Of a stretch of 38,465 nt of DNA, positions 11,601 through 19,855 are shown in pieces. The position numbers were made by a program, and so were the translations under genes. The stretch spans positions 1-38,465 of the forward strand of contig JAIXPY010000134.1 of the NCBI GenBank assembly GCA_027486025.1, in the 5' to 3' direction. Origin of the DNA: Burkholderiaceae bacterium (GTDB lineage: Bacteria; Pseudomonadota; Gammaproteobacteria; Burkholderiales; Burkholderiaceae). How positions within the stretch are numbered: the first letter of the stretch is position 1; every line of letters begins with the position of its first letter. The notes under the pieces were generated by a model. That model did not search any database and was not told where the DNA came from. It saw nothing but the letters and a program-made list of their open reading frames with translations.

Positions 11601-12200
11601 TGGGATATGGCGAAAACCAGTCATGTAATGCAATTAGCGAATATTGAAAATGGCATTACAAATATCAATGCAGCAGAGGCTCCAGTAGAGCCAGAAATTG
11701 AACCCCGTATTTTGGAAGATGGGGTGCACTTTCATGCACTTCTGGAATGCTGCACGCTCCAAAGTGGTAGCACGGCCTCGGATTTACCAAGCCTTGCACA
11801 CACCATGAATTGGTTTGGCATTGATGAGGCAAGGGCTACGCTTGCCCTATCTCGGGTTAAAACAGTTTTACAAACAGACGCTTTGAAGCCCTATTTGTTA
11901 GATGGTGAGTGGATTCAGGCGTGGAATGAGATCGACGTACTCATCCCTGCTGATGTAACGCAAGAAGCCGGTGAAAGCAGTAAAACCATACATACGCGCT
12001 TTGATCGCTTAATCGAGTTTGCGGATCGTTTAGTGATTTTGGATTACAAGCTTAGCCTGCCCAAGGAGGGCGATAGCAAAACAGCGCTCTATCAAAAGCA
12101 GTTGCAGCAGTACGCTAGTGGTTTGCAACGCCTTCGAAGCGATAAGCCTATTGAGGCCTATTTGGTTTCAGCGACTGGAGAGCTTCAGCGACTCGTTTAA
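8637..12200 (+). CDS. AddA-like UvrD/RecB family helicase-nuclease
   Basis: SACAGSGKTWLL (Walker A), LTFTRKAAQEM, LIDEFQDTNPLQW, GDPKQSIYRFRRADP, MMTVHGAKGLEAPFVVLLDT, YVAMTRAKQGLW, C-terminal LVILDYKLS nuclease motif. Start likely GTG 8637/8640 after GGAAGGGG; the ORF track uses TTG 8622. Confidence 0.9.
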   Translation: MVSPTQTNQQRACNPARSVMVSACAGSGKTWLLVARLVRILLAGAKPNQILALTFTRKAAQEMRERLYGLLEQFARSDEATLLAALRERGLNEAEAQAAVPQARALYETVLASPQAIVIDTFHGWFGKLLGAAPVSIGIQPGFSLREDSKRLQEECLADWWSQVPKELKPHYESLLQQLGAHETQQFLTGSYSAFKQRGAWTFFEARCTEQGTTPIKQLEQMLTQVSAPDAVLHMWNAPNALADLELLMRCFANSTQTEKNYCTVIESAIDAKKSGLDITQEHVLIAALEAIFLTKEKTARTANAKVSADLKKWLSKTDQDISESSYLACKEAWADAFLANVQRDREAAAIKLNTAWFAMSAAMLAHVQASKEVMRVRDFDDLEIGVSQLMADSSHAAYLQARLDSRYQHILIDEFQDTNPLQWQILRSWLEGYGADTNKPSIFIVGDPKQSIYRFRRADPRLFDAAKDFLQSELGADFIQLDVTRRNAPAINKAVNCTFSSTLLPESYPYTLQTTAWKAPDLHDPAASIANQGEAYLLPLIPLEEHEAHERSGNAFAGPLPDASETGTVMQRYREGQRIAQMIREVMQTRRVLEMVDGQQVWRDPRPSDFLLLVKRRLYLPQYERAMREAGFAFESSRLGGLLNTLEIDDLIALLTVLVTPRHDLPLAQVLRSPLFGASEDQMQSLAIALASEGYRSWWDALQASSDPALLKAGRYLEHWRVLGEHLPVHDLLDQIYAENDVRMRYAIASDDLLRPQVLANMDAFLELALNHDGGRYPSLGRFIAEIKAMRQGDDDETPDEGEMDLESEAAESIELDDGGGLSEADRNKRVRMMTVHGAKGLEAPFVVLLDTNHTTGMNQHRGILLDWPPNEAAPIHLSAFTKDTITSPRTQIQEEEQRIASNENWNALYVAMTRAKQGLWISGVAKSSSKEDGIDLNSWYYRIQSAELPDFAISDVVTTAPNDPKVSAQSQSSTSMSFSIDDFALEWDMAKTSHVMQLANIENGITNINAAEAPVEPEIEPRILEDGVHFHALLECCTLQSGSTASDLPSLAHTMNWFGIDEARATLALSRVKTVLQTDALKPYLLDGEWIQAWNEIDVLIPADVTQEAGESSKTIHTRFDRLIEFADRLVILDYKLSLPKEGDSKTALYQKQLQQYASGLQRLRSDKPIEAYLVSATGELQRLV

Positions 12201-12210
12201 AACAGAAAGA

Positions 12211-12870
12211 TTAGCGGGCTTCTAGGGCTTTGCGTAAATAGGGATCAATATCGCCTTGGCCGAGTAACCAGCGTTTGTAGTCAGCAGGCACATCCGCGAT
12301 GGCCATGCCTTTGTGTTTGCCAAAGGGCATAACGCTGGGAGATCGCGCATTTTCCGACGCGAGCCAGAGTGCTTCAATGCTGTCAATGGAGCGGACCTGG
12401 CAAATGTGCTGCAGAATGACGGCGCAGATCCCGACATCGGCTAGTGCGCTATGGGCATTTTTTAGCATGTCCCTTGCGTTTTTGCGATCCAGAAAATAGA
12501 GCAGGGCGCTTTGATTATGGCTATCGAGCTCAGGCCAAATCGACCGAGCTAGGGCTAAGGTACAGATGCGCTTGATATCGGGATTACCAATCGCCGCCCA
12601 ATCAAAATCCACATTGTGACCAATCATGTACTGCGTAACTGCCGGCAAGGCAAAGGAAGCGCTCGGTGGGCAATCGATGAGCTCCTCATCCAAAATATGG
12701 TGGGTAGCTAAAGCCCCAAGGCTAATCGGCTTACCCGGGTTATAGCGCTGCACCCATGGATTACAGGTCGCAAATGGGCTCAAGGAGCTGAGTTCAAGCC
12801 ATGCCGCCTCAATAATGACGGGATTATTTTTATCGGTTGCTTCGGTATCAAAAATGATGGTGTTTGGCAT
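12211..12870 (-). CDS. 3'-5' exonuclease (DnaQ/exodeoxyribonuclease X-like)
   Basis: IIFDTEATDKNNPVIIEAAW (ExoI), MIGHNVDFDWAAI (ExoII), AHSALADVGICAVIL (ExoIII), C-terminal PFGKHKGMAIADVPADYKRWLL. Confidence 0.88.
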   Translation of the reverse strand: MPNTIIFDTEATDKNNPVIIEAAWLELSSLSPFATCNPWVQRYNPGKPISLGALATHHILDEELIDCPPSASFALPAVTQYMIGHNVDFDWAAIGNPDIKRICTLALARSIWPELDSHNQSALLYFLDRKNARDMLKNAHSALADVGICAVILQHICQVRSIDSIEALWLASENARSPSVMPFGKHKGMAIADVPADYKRWLLGQGDIDPYLRKALEAR

Positions 12871-12901
12871 GAGTAAATGAATCGCTAAATAGTTAAAAGA
12901 G

Positions 12902-13252
12902 TTAGGCTGCCAAAAGATCGCTGTAGGCAGGTATGCGCGGAAGGATATTTTTTAGCTTGCGCTCTGCTTGCCATAAGTCGTAGCGTGATTGCATTTCAAT
13001 CCAAAGCTGTGGTCCATTGCCTAAAAAAGTACCCAATCGCAAAGCAAGCTCAGGAGAGACGGCACTTCGTTCCGATAAAACAGCATGCAAGGTCTGTCTT
13101 GAAATGCCCAAGTGCTTTGCAAACTCGGATACAGAGATTTGCAGTGTCGGATAGACATCCTCTCGTAAGATGGCCCCAGGATGTGTAGGAGGGCGTTTGC
13201 GTAGTGTGCTAACGGAAATTCTCCAAGTTAATAAAGCGGGCGCCGCCTTCAT
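12902..13252 (-). CDS. higA: HigA-family addiction module antitoxin (XRE HTH)
   Basis: RKRPPTHPGAILREDVYPTLQISVSEFAKHLGISRQTLHAVLSERSAVSPELALRLGTFLGNGPQLWIEMQSRYDLW; ATG at 13252. No HigB-like ORF adjacent. Confidence 0.88.
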   Translation of the reverse strand: MKAAPALLTWRISVSTLRKRPPTHPGAILREDVYPTLQISVSEFAKHLGISRQTLHAVLSERSAVSPELALRLGTFLGNGPQLWIEMQSRYDLWQAERKLKNILPRIPAYSDLLAA

Positions 13253-13263
13253 ACCAGCCAAAT

Positions 13264-13312
13264 TAAGGTTACTAAATATGTAAAGTATAACCTTACAGTA
13301 AGAAAGGGTCAA
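13264..13312 (-). promoter_or_regulatory. Promoter plus inverted-repeat operator of higA
   Basis: Minus strand TTGACC-N17-TATACT (-35 at 13312-13307, -10 at 13289-13284); perfect 8-bp inverted repeat TAAGGTTA (13264-13271) / TAACCTTA (13288-13295) overlapping the -10. Confidence 0.75.
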
Positions 13313-13434
13313 CGATACTATTTATTTGTTATTAGTACCTAAAACTGCAATTAACCTCACGTAATACACCAGTCAAGCGAGTCATTTTTCCTACTGTCAA
13401 GAAAGAGTCACGGTTATGTGCTCTGATCGCGCCC

Positions 13435-14100
13435 ATGATTACAGTTGTTATCGCCTCGTACCGATACGGGCACCTCGCAGCACATTGCATCGAATCCCTT
13501 TTATCCCAAACCTGCATGCCGGAACGCATTCTGTTTGTGGATGATGGTGCCAAGGATTGCGCACACTTACAGCTGCTGTATCCCGATATCGAATTCATCT
13601 TACGTCCACACAATTTAGGTACGGTGGCCAACTTTCAAGACATCTTGATGGGCATTGATACCGAGTACGTCCTTTTCATTGGCGCTGATAACTGGCTGCG
13701 TTCCGATGCAATTGAGTTACTGACTGCCCATGCCGGTGCGGATATCGTGACCTACGATATTGTGGTGACAGGTGAGCTCAAAGCAGAGATTACCTTACGC
13801 GTTCCTGGCCAAACCCAGTTGCACCAGGGTGATTTATATTGGGACCGGCAAGGATTGCACCATGGCTCGATGATGTATCGCACGCAACTGGGTAGGCAGG
13901 TTGGTTACCACAAGCGCTTTGCTGAGCGCTCTAATCCCCAAGAAGACTGGAATCTCTGGGACAAGATGCGAGAGCAGGGAGCTTCCGTTTCCAGCATTCA
14001 GGAAGGTTTGCTGTACTACCGCCGTCACCGTGAAAACTTTTTGAAGTACGGTGAGGCCGATTACGCACCACACCTGCAGGAACTGGCGTCGCAGGAGTAA
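13435..14100 (+). CDS. GT2-family glycosyltransferase
   Basis: MITVVIASYRYGHLAAHCIESLLSQTCMPERILFVDDGAKD...VLFIGADNWLRSDAIELL. Confidence 0.85.
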   Translation: MITVVIASYRYGHLAAHCIESLLSQTCMPERILFVDDGAKDCAHLQLLYPDIEFILRPHNLGTVANFQDILMGIDTEYVLFIGADNWLRSDAIELLTAHAGADIVTYDIVVTGELKAEITLRVPGQTQLHQGDLYWDRQGLHHGSMMYRTQLGRQVGYHKRFAERSNPQEDWNLWDKMREQGASVSSIQEGLLYYRRHRENFLKYGEADYAPHLQELASQE

Positions 14101-14110
14101 GCCGTTTGCT

Positions 14111-14521
14111 TTACGCGTTACGTGCTCGTAATTGATTCAGGACAACTTCATCGAGGTGCAGTTTTACTCCCAGTGATCCAGAGTTATTGTGCACGGGACT
14201 CTTGCATAAGCTAATTTCCAAAGACGTAATTTCAGAATAAGCAGAGCAGGCCTGAGCAATTCGGCTAATCAGGCGTTCTTGCGTTTCGTAGTGACAATCT
14301 CCTGCAAGTCGATCAATTTCAAGAACCAGCGGATCATAGTCAAATACATACGCCATGCCATCCTTGGGTATTAAAACCAAGCCGGCATCAATCGAGAGGG
14401 TTAAATTGAGAACGTGTTCATCTGGCACGGTATCGCCTGGCTTGTAAGTGCCAATCTTGGTGCGGAGCTTTAAGTCCTTCAGTTCAATGCAGGCTTGTGG
14501 GGTCATGGGTATTTTCTGCAA
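14111..14521 (-). CDS. Dihydroneopterin aldolase (FolB) family protein
   Basis: CIELKDLKLRTKIGTYKPGDTVPDEHVLNLTLSID...FDYDPLVLEIDRL...ETQERLISRIAQAC...LEISLCKSP; FolB-like pattern. Confidence 0.75.
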   Translation of the reverse strand: MQKIPMTPQACIELKDLKLRTKIGTYKPGDTVPDEHVLNLTLSIDAGLVLIPKDGMAYVFDYDPLVLEIDRLAGDCHYETQERLISRIAQACSAYSEITSLEISLCKSPVHNNSGSLGVKLHLDEVVLNQLRARNA

Positions 14522-14787
14522 TGTGTTTGTGCGGTTTAGTCAGACAAAGTAGGGTCTTCGGTGTTGCAATGCTTTCTATCCTAATGCCAATGCGCTTATT
14601 GCCCATCATCTTGGAATTACTCTTAAAAATACGAACTTAATCAATTATTTATGTGACTTCGGGTATTTACTTACGCACCAAGATAGGGAATTGCATTGAA
14701 ATGGTTTAGGCTTTCAACTAGTGGGTATTCCTTCCTCGGATTGGGTGGCAGGCCTTCTGATTGTTCTAAGTATGTGAGACCAGACCA

Positions 14788-15936
14788 ATGTACACGAGTG
14801 ATGTGGAGACCCAAGCATTAACCAATGCCCAATCCATTGGCTTTGCTATCTCGTTTGTAGATCCGGTAAATTTCGACAGCCGTCTGCGTCAAGTGCAGCG
14901 CTGCTTACGTTACCTTGGCATTAATGACTTAGTCGATTGCAGTATGGGTGAGGGTGTGGATGGTCGCTACCTGCATTTGCGAGCCAGTCATCGCTTAATT
15001 ACTCTTTGCCCTGATTTTGATACCAGCAGTATCGCCACTTTTTTGTGCGCACGTCAACAAGGTCAGCAGCAGACCATGCTGGCTGAAATCATTTTAGCAA
15101 TGGCGCTTAGTCCCGATGTTGTTCACTTTAGCAATCAGCAAGAGCTGAAAAGTAATCTACGCATGCGTTGCGCTGTAGTGCATTTAGCCTCACGTACTGA
15201 GTTGAATTTTGATACCAGCGCTATTACTAGGCCACAGGCCTACTGGTTTTATACCAAAGAGAATGGGTTTTTGTTGCGCCAAGGCGTTTCATTAGCAGAA
15301 GGAATAGAGCGGGCTCTATGTCCGGATGTGAGTGGATATACCTATTCTTTTTCCTGTCAGCGCGCCTCGGAATACCTAATGCTTCATGCGGTTGTAAGCG
15401 AGCTACTGAGGGTCAACAAAGAAGCATTGCAGGCAACGGAGGCGCAGTGGCGTAAACGCGCTTTGACCGGCGATGATTTTTTATTTCGTTTCTTGGAAGA
15501 GCGCGGCACCCGTGACAATCCCATGCCGATGCGGTATTACATTCCAGGCGATCGCATATGGTTTAAGAATCCCGATGACCATTCTTCTGATATTGAAGGC
15601 TTTGAGGGCTCGTGGGTCATTTATTTAGGCGGCGGATGCTTCTGTAATTTATGGGATCGCGCGCGACCCTACACCCTCGAAGAAAAGTGCCTGGAGATTT
15701 ACTATTGGAGCCAATGCGTTGAAGTAAGTCCCGCTGGTGTTCCTTGGATAAATGAGGCGATTGTCAAAGAGTGCGTCCAATTGGCTCTTAGCGATCCAGC
15801 CATAAAAAAACCGATACTACAGAAGATGATGGTCTACCGTGATCCCGCAGGCGTTTATGCAGATGGGGGTTGCATTGATTTGAGCCGTGACTCCTTCAGC
15901 CCAGTGCGTGGTAGGGCTAGCTCTGCCTATATATAG
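14788..15936 (+). CDS. Uncharacterised protein with regions resembling Bacillus protein-glutamine gamma-glutamyltransferase (Tgl)
   Basis: TYSFSCQRASEYLML and PGDRIWFKNPDDHSSDIEGFEGSWVIYLGGGCF resemble Tgl FECATAIVIIYY and GDCLYFKNPEFDPQKAQWRGENVILLGEDKYF (recalled from memory). Confidence 0.5.
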   Translation: MYTSDVETQALTNAQSIGFAISFVDPVNFDSRLRQVQRCLRYLGINDLVDCSMGEGVDGRYLHLRASHRLITLCPDFDTSSIATFLCARQQGQQQTMLAEIILAMALSPDVVHFSNQQELKSNLRMRCAVVHLASRTELNFDTSAITRPQAYWFYTKENGFLLRQGVSLAEGIERALCPDVSGYTYSFSCQRASEYLMLHAVVSELLRVNKEALQATEAQWRKRALTGDDFLFRFLEERGTRDNPMPMRYYIPGDRIWFKNPDDHSSDIEGFEGSWVIYLGGGCFCNLWDRARPYTLEEKCLEIYYWSQCVEVSPAGVPWINEAIVKECVQLALSDPAIKKPILQKMMVYRDPAGVYADGGCIDLSRDSFSPVRGRASSAYI

Positions 15937-15995
15937 TTTTTCAGTCTGAGCGCTAGGGCCGCTGCCTCACCCCGAATCACGTAAACTGAGTTGCT

Positions 15996-17771
15996 ATGGC
16001 ATCCAAACTCAATAGCCTAACTCGCTGGCTGCGCGATTATCGTGTGTTATCCCGCTACCGAGTGCAGTGGACCTTAGCATGCCTTTTTTTACTGTTGGCA
16101 GCAGCCGCTACGCTGGCGGTGCCGCTGGCTTTTCGTGGAATAGTAGACACTGGCCTAACCAGCGACGAAATTGATCTGCAGTTCATTTACTTATTGCTAT
16201 TGGCAGCGGTCTTGGCAGTAATGACCGCCAGCCGCTTTTACATGATGTCGTGGCTAGGTGAACGGGTCGTGGCCGACATTCGGCAACGCGTCTTTGAAAA
16301 TGTATTGCGTCAAAGCCCCCGCTATTTTGAAACCCTGCAAACGGGCGAAGTGTTGTCACGCTTAACGAGTGACACTACCTTAGTGCAAACCTTGGTGGGC
16401 TCGAGCATATCCATTGCACTCCGCAGCCTAGTCATGTTGATTGGGGGCATGACCATGATGCTCGTCACCAGCGCTTGGTTAGCCGGCATCATGATTGTTC
16501 TGCTTGCGGTCATTGTCTTGCCGCTGTGGGCACTGGGTCGCCGCGTACGAAAAATGTCGCGCACCAGCCAAGATAAAGTCGCCGATACCAGCGCGATGGC
16601 TGGGGAGGTATTGAACGCCATCACGACGGTGCAAGCATTTACCCGTGAGCCCCATGAACAGCAACGCTTTAATGCTGCAGTAGAAACGGCTTTTCTGGAG
16701 GCGAAGAAACGCATCACTATGCGCTCCTTGCTGACTGCCGTGGCGATTGTGATGTCGTTCGGTGTGATCGTATTTGTGCTTTGGATTGGCGCGCAGCAAG
16801 TCACTGCCGGTGTAATGACCTTAGGCGAGCTCACGCAGTTTGTACTCTATGCGGCAATCATCGCCGGATCGATTGGCGCACTTTCAGAGACCTGGGGTGA
16901 TTTACAGCGCGCTGCTGGCGCCATGGAGCGCTTGGTTGAGTTAATGCAAGCGCCGCCCGACTTGGTATATCAGGACGCCATTACAAGCCAAGGGCAAATT
17001 CCGCTCCAAACTTCATCCTCACCACCATCGGCCTCTCAAGCGGACGCGATGGTATTTAGTAGTGTGTCATTTGCGTATCCGTCTCGCCCCGACTTTATGG
17101 CCATTAAAGACCTTTCTTTTAATGTCCAGCAAGGCGCTCGGTATGCACTCGTCGGACCATCCGGGGCTGGTAAAAGTACCTTGTTTGCAATGCTCTTGCG
17201 CTTTTATGCACCGACGGCCGGCCAGATTGCTGTGTTGGGCAAAGACATTACCCAGTGGCCAGTAAGTGAGCTGCGTAATCTGATTGGCATCGTTCCGCAA
17301 GAGCCCGTTATTTTTGCCTCGAGCGCCATGGAAAACATTCGCTATGGCAAATTGGATGCAACGGATGAGGAGGTGATTGCTGCTGCAAAAACGGCCCATG
17401 CCGATGGGTTTATCTCTGCCTTGCCAGAAGGCTACGCTAGTTTTTTAGGGGAGCGCGGAGTGCGCTTGTCGGGCGGACAAAAGCAACGGATTTCGATTGC
17501 TAGGGCCATATTAAAGAATCCACCCATTTTGCTCTTGGATGAGGCAACCAGCGCCCTTGATGCGGAATCCGAACGCGAAGTGCAATTGGCATTGGATAGC
17601 GTGCTACCGGGAAGAACGTCGCTAACGATTGCCCACCGTTTAGCTACGGTGCTGCGCGCCGACTGCATCTTGGTCTTGGAGGAAGGGCGTTTAGTTGAGC
17701 AGGGTAGTCACGCTGATCTGATCAAGCAAGGCGGACTGTATGCGCGCTTAGCTGACTTGCAATTTGCCTGA
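15996..17771 (+). CDS. ABC exporter, fused permease and ATPase (MsbA-like)
   Basis: Six-TM domain then GPSGAGKSTLFAMLLRFY (Walker A), VRLSGGQKQRISIARAILKNPPILLLDEATSALD. Confidence 0.93.
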   Translation: MASKLNSLTRWLRDYRVLSRYRVQWTLACLFLLLAAAATLAVPLAFRGIVDTGLTSDEIDLQFIYLLLLAAVLAVMTASRFYMMSWLGERVVADIRQRVFENVLRQSPRYFETLQTGEVLSRLTSDTTLVQTLVGSSISIALRSLVMLIGGMTMMLVTSAWLAGIMIVLLAVIVLPLWALGRRVRKMSRTSQDKVADTSAMAGEVLNAITTVQAFTREPHEQQRFNAAVETAFLEAKKRITMRSLLTAVAIVMSFGVIVFVLWIGAQQVTAGVMTLGELTQFVLYAAIIAGSIGALSETWGDLQRAAGAMERLVELMQAPPDLVYQDAITSQGQIPLQTSSSPPSASQADAMVFSSVSFAYPSRPDFMAIKDLSFNVQQGARYALVGPSGAGKSTLFAMLLRFYAPTAGQIAVLGKDITQWPVSELRNLIGIVPQEPVIFASSAMENIRYGKLDATDEEVIAAAKTAHADGFISALPEGYASFLGERGVRLSGGQKQRISIARAILKNPPILLLDEATSALDAESEREVQLALDSVLPGRTSLTIAHRLATVLRADCILVLEEGRLVEQGSHADLIKQGGLYARLADLQFA

Positions 17772-17811
17772 TGCCTGTGCAGGAATGTTGAAGCTACGAT
17801 AAGCTCCGTAC

Positions 17812-18396
17812 ATGAATATCAATAATGGATCTAACGTAAATGGTGCAGCTGCTCATGTAGGCTTGTTTCAGCCAGCTTATTCACCATATTTAGAGGCTGA
17901 ATTACGTTCTGATCATGCTGGCGAGACAGGTGCAGTTAGTATTTATGACGGCATTATGGCCATCGCGAGAGTGCGCAACGATGCCGAATTAATTGCATTT
18001 GCAAGCATGCATGGCGCTACTGAACAAGAACACTTAAGACTAATTGAGGCATGGTTGCCAACTGCCCAGCGAAGTCGCTTGCTGGGTCCCTGGCGTTTAG
18101 CCGGCTGGCTAACTGGTGCCGTTCCAGCGCTTTTTGGCCGAAAAGCGGTCTATGCCACGATTGCGGCAGTCGAAACCTTTGTGGGCCAGCATTACCAGCA
18201 GCAAATTGACCACCTGCATCAGCATGGAAGCCCTGATGGTCTCGTGGAATTACTGCTGCGTTGTCAGGCTGATGAATTGCATCATCGAGACGAGGCTGCT
18301 GCACTAGCAGGGTCTACAAACTGGTTACTGCGCTCATGGTGCGGACTAGTTGGGACCGGTTCAGTCCTAGCCGTTGTTCTTGCTAGGCGAATTTAG
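17812..18396 (+). CDS. coq7: 2-nonaprenyl-3-methyl-6-methoxy-1,4-benzoquinol hydroxylase (ubiquinone biosynthesis)
   Basis: LRSDHAGETGAVSIYDGIMAIAR...HGATEQEHLRLIEAWLP...AVETFVGQHYQQQIDHL...QADELHHRDEAAALAG; Coq7 diiron motifs. Confidence 0.95.
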   Translation: MNINNGSNVNGAAAHVGLFQPAYSPYLEAELRSDHAGETGAVSIYDGIMAIARVRNDAELIAFASMHGATEQEHLRLIEAWLPTAQRSRLLGPWRLAGWLTGAVPALFGRKAVYATIAAVETFVGQHYQQQIDHLHQHGSPDGLVELLLRCQADELHHRDEAAALAGSTNWLLRSWCGLVGTGSVLAVVLARRI

Positions 18397-18911
18397 TTCG
18401 TCGTATTTCGATTTTGCAAGTGGCGCCACAAAAGCACGCCGCCGCTCGCAAGCTGAATCAAGAGAAGGCTAGTTGATAGTGCAGAGAGCGTTATGAAGTA
18501 TGCCGCTGAAGGCGCATATAGAACAGGCAGCCCATCGAGCAAGGCAGACTCGCGTAAATAATCCATTCGGGGTATCAGCATAAAAGCCACGATTGCAGTC
18601 GAGGCGGCCAAGATAATGGTCGGCAGGCGCAAGCGCTTGTATTCTACGAGGCCCCGCTTAATTAGTAAGTTTGAAACGCTGAGGACGATAAAGGCGATGC
18701 CCAAAAAATAGTTGGCTAAGTATTGCGTAATGATGTCCGCCAGCATGCCGCCTGCTTGAATATCGGAAGAAGCAATGCGTACAACAATAATGCTGAGCAA
18801 TTGTGCGACGAGGCCGCCACCTAGCAAAAGGCAAAGGCAAGTGATGAAACGTCTTGTAGCAGGGTACTGATTTAAGGTTTCAGAGGCATTCGATGGGACG
18901 GGCGGTTGCAT
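18393..18911 (-). CDS. Uncharacterised membrane protein
   Basis: 172-aa ORF with about four hydrophobic segments; overlaps the coq7 3' end by 4 bp in convergent orientation. Confidence 0.65.
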   Translation of the reverse strand: MQPPVPSNASETLNQYPATRRFITCLCLLLGGGLVAQLLSIIVVRIASSDIQAGGMLADIITQYLANYFLGIAFIVLSVSNLLIKRGLVEYKRLRLPTIILAASTAIVAFMLIPRMDYLRESALLDGLPVLYAPSAAYFITLSALSTSLLLIQLASGGVLLWRHLQNRNTTN

Positions 18912-19024
18912 TAGCCAAGTGAGTAGGTAGGGTAATTTAAGAAAATATTCATAGCAAGCATGTACATGAATCAGGTTGCTAGAGAGTCTAATTTAGGCTA
19001 GATCGGGATAATTTTTGAACTTTG

Positions 19025-19133
19025 GGGGTTAAAACCCCTGTTTGCAGTAGTCTTATACGTGGAATGTAAGAAAAGTGCAAACTTAGTATGTTCATGTTTA
19101 ATCCTTGTTGGTCGCCCACGGGCGACTTTTTTT
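19025..19133 (+). ncRNA. Candidate structured sRNA or leader RNA ending in an intrinsic terminator
   Basis: Serial inverted repeats: GGGGTT/AACCCC (19025-19038), GTTTGCA/TGCAAAC (19040-19046 with 19076-19082), then the terminator hairpin; no plus-strand CDS upstream to account for the terminator. Confidence 0.4.
19111..19133 (+). terminator. Rho-independent terminator
   Basis: GTCGCCCACGGGCGAC followed by TTTTTTT. Confidence 0.85.
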
Positions 19134-19198
19134 AAGCAATCTTGATCCTTTTTTGTATTTGTTTCCGCTCCTTCCATAAAGGATTTATTAATAACACC

Positions 19199-19819
19199 AT
19201 GATTCAGATACAAATTTGGGGTGATTTCGAGTGCCCTTACTCCTATCTACAGACGGTGGCACTAGCCAAGCTAAAAGAGCGCTATCAGGATAGCATTGAG
19301 ATTATTTGGAGGGCGATTGAGCTGACCCCCACAATTGGCACAATGCCGCCATCGGAGTCCTACCTCAAGAAACTGCAGCAGGCTGCTGCAGAGCCGATAG
19401 TGCAAGAGGAACAATTGGTATTAAATGCCCCGACCTTTCTAACCTACACCTGGTTAGCGCAGGAGAGCGTATGTTTTGCAAATAAGCGCGGCAAATCACT
19501 GCAATTGGCATTAGCCATCTTTAAATCTGTATTTAGTCAAGGCGCTAACATCAGCAATGAAGATGAAATCATCACCCTGGCTGAGCAAGTTGGCGTAGAG
19601 CCTAATGCCCTACGCGAAGCCTTTGATGATGGAGTAGTGACCAAGCAAGTGATTGCCGATGAAGAAGAATTCAAGGCAAATGGCTTTCAGGGTGTTCCCG
19701 CCATGTTGATTGGAGAAAAGAACTTTTCCCCCAAAAGTTTTATGCCGGTCACAGGCTATACCAACCTGGATGAGCTTGAAAAGTTAATTCCAATCAAATC
19801 ACTCCTAGGCAATAGCTAA
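19199..19819 (+). CDS. DsbA-family (FrnE-like) thioredoxin-fold oxidoreductase
   Basis: MIQIQIWGDFECPYSYLQTVALAKLKERY...DEEEFKANGFQGVPAMLIGEKNF; active site CPYS lacks the second Cys. Confidence 0.88.
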   Translation: MIQIQIWGDFECPYSYLQTVALAKLKERYQDSIEIIWRAIELTPTIGTMPPSESYLKKLQQAAAEPIVQEEQLVLNAPTFLTYTWLAQESVCFANKRGKSLQLALAIFKSVFSQGANISNEDEIITLAEQVGVEPNALREAFDDGVVTKQVIADEEEFKANGFQGVPAMLIGEKNFSPKSFMPVTGYTNLDELEKLIPIKSLLGNS

Positions 19820-19855
19820 TCCCCCAATCTAGCCTAAAAGTGCTAGGATAGAAAC

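Noticed and set aside
13332-13631. Minus-strand 99-aa ORF in the position where HigB would be expected
   Set aside because: Antisense to the start of the GT2 gene, no HigB-like residues, and the promoter/operator lies between it and higA; treated as spurious.
16322-16834. 170-aa minus-strand ORF inside the ABC exporter
   Set aside because: Antisense to a confident transmembrane-domain coding region; no domain or RBS support.
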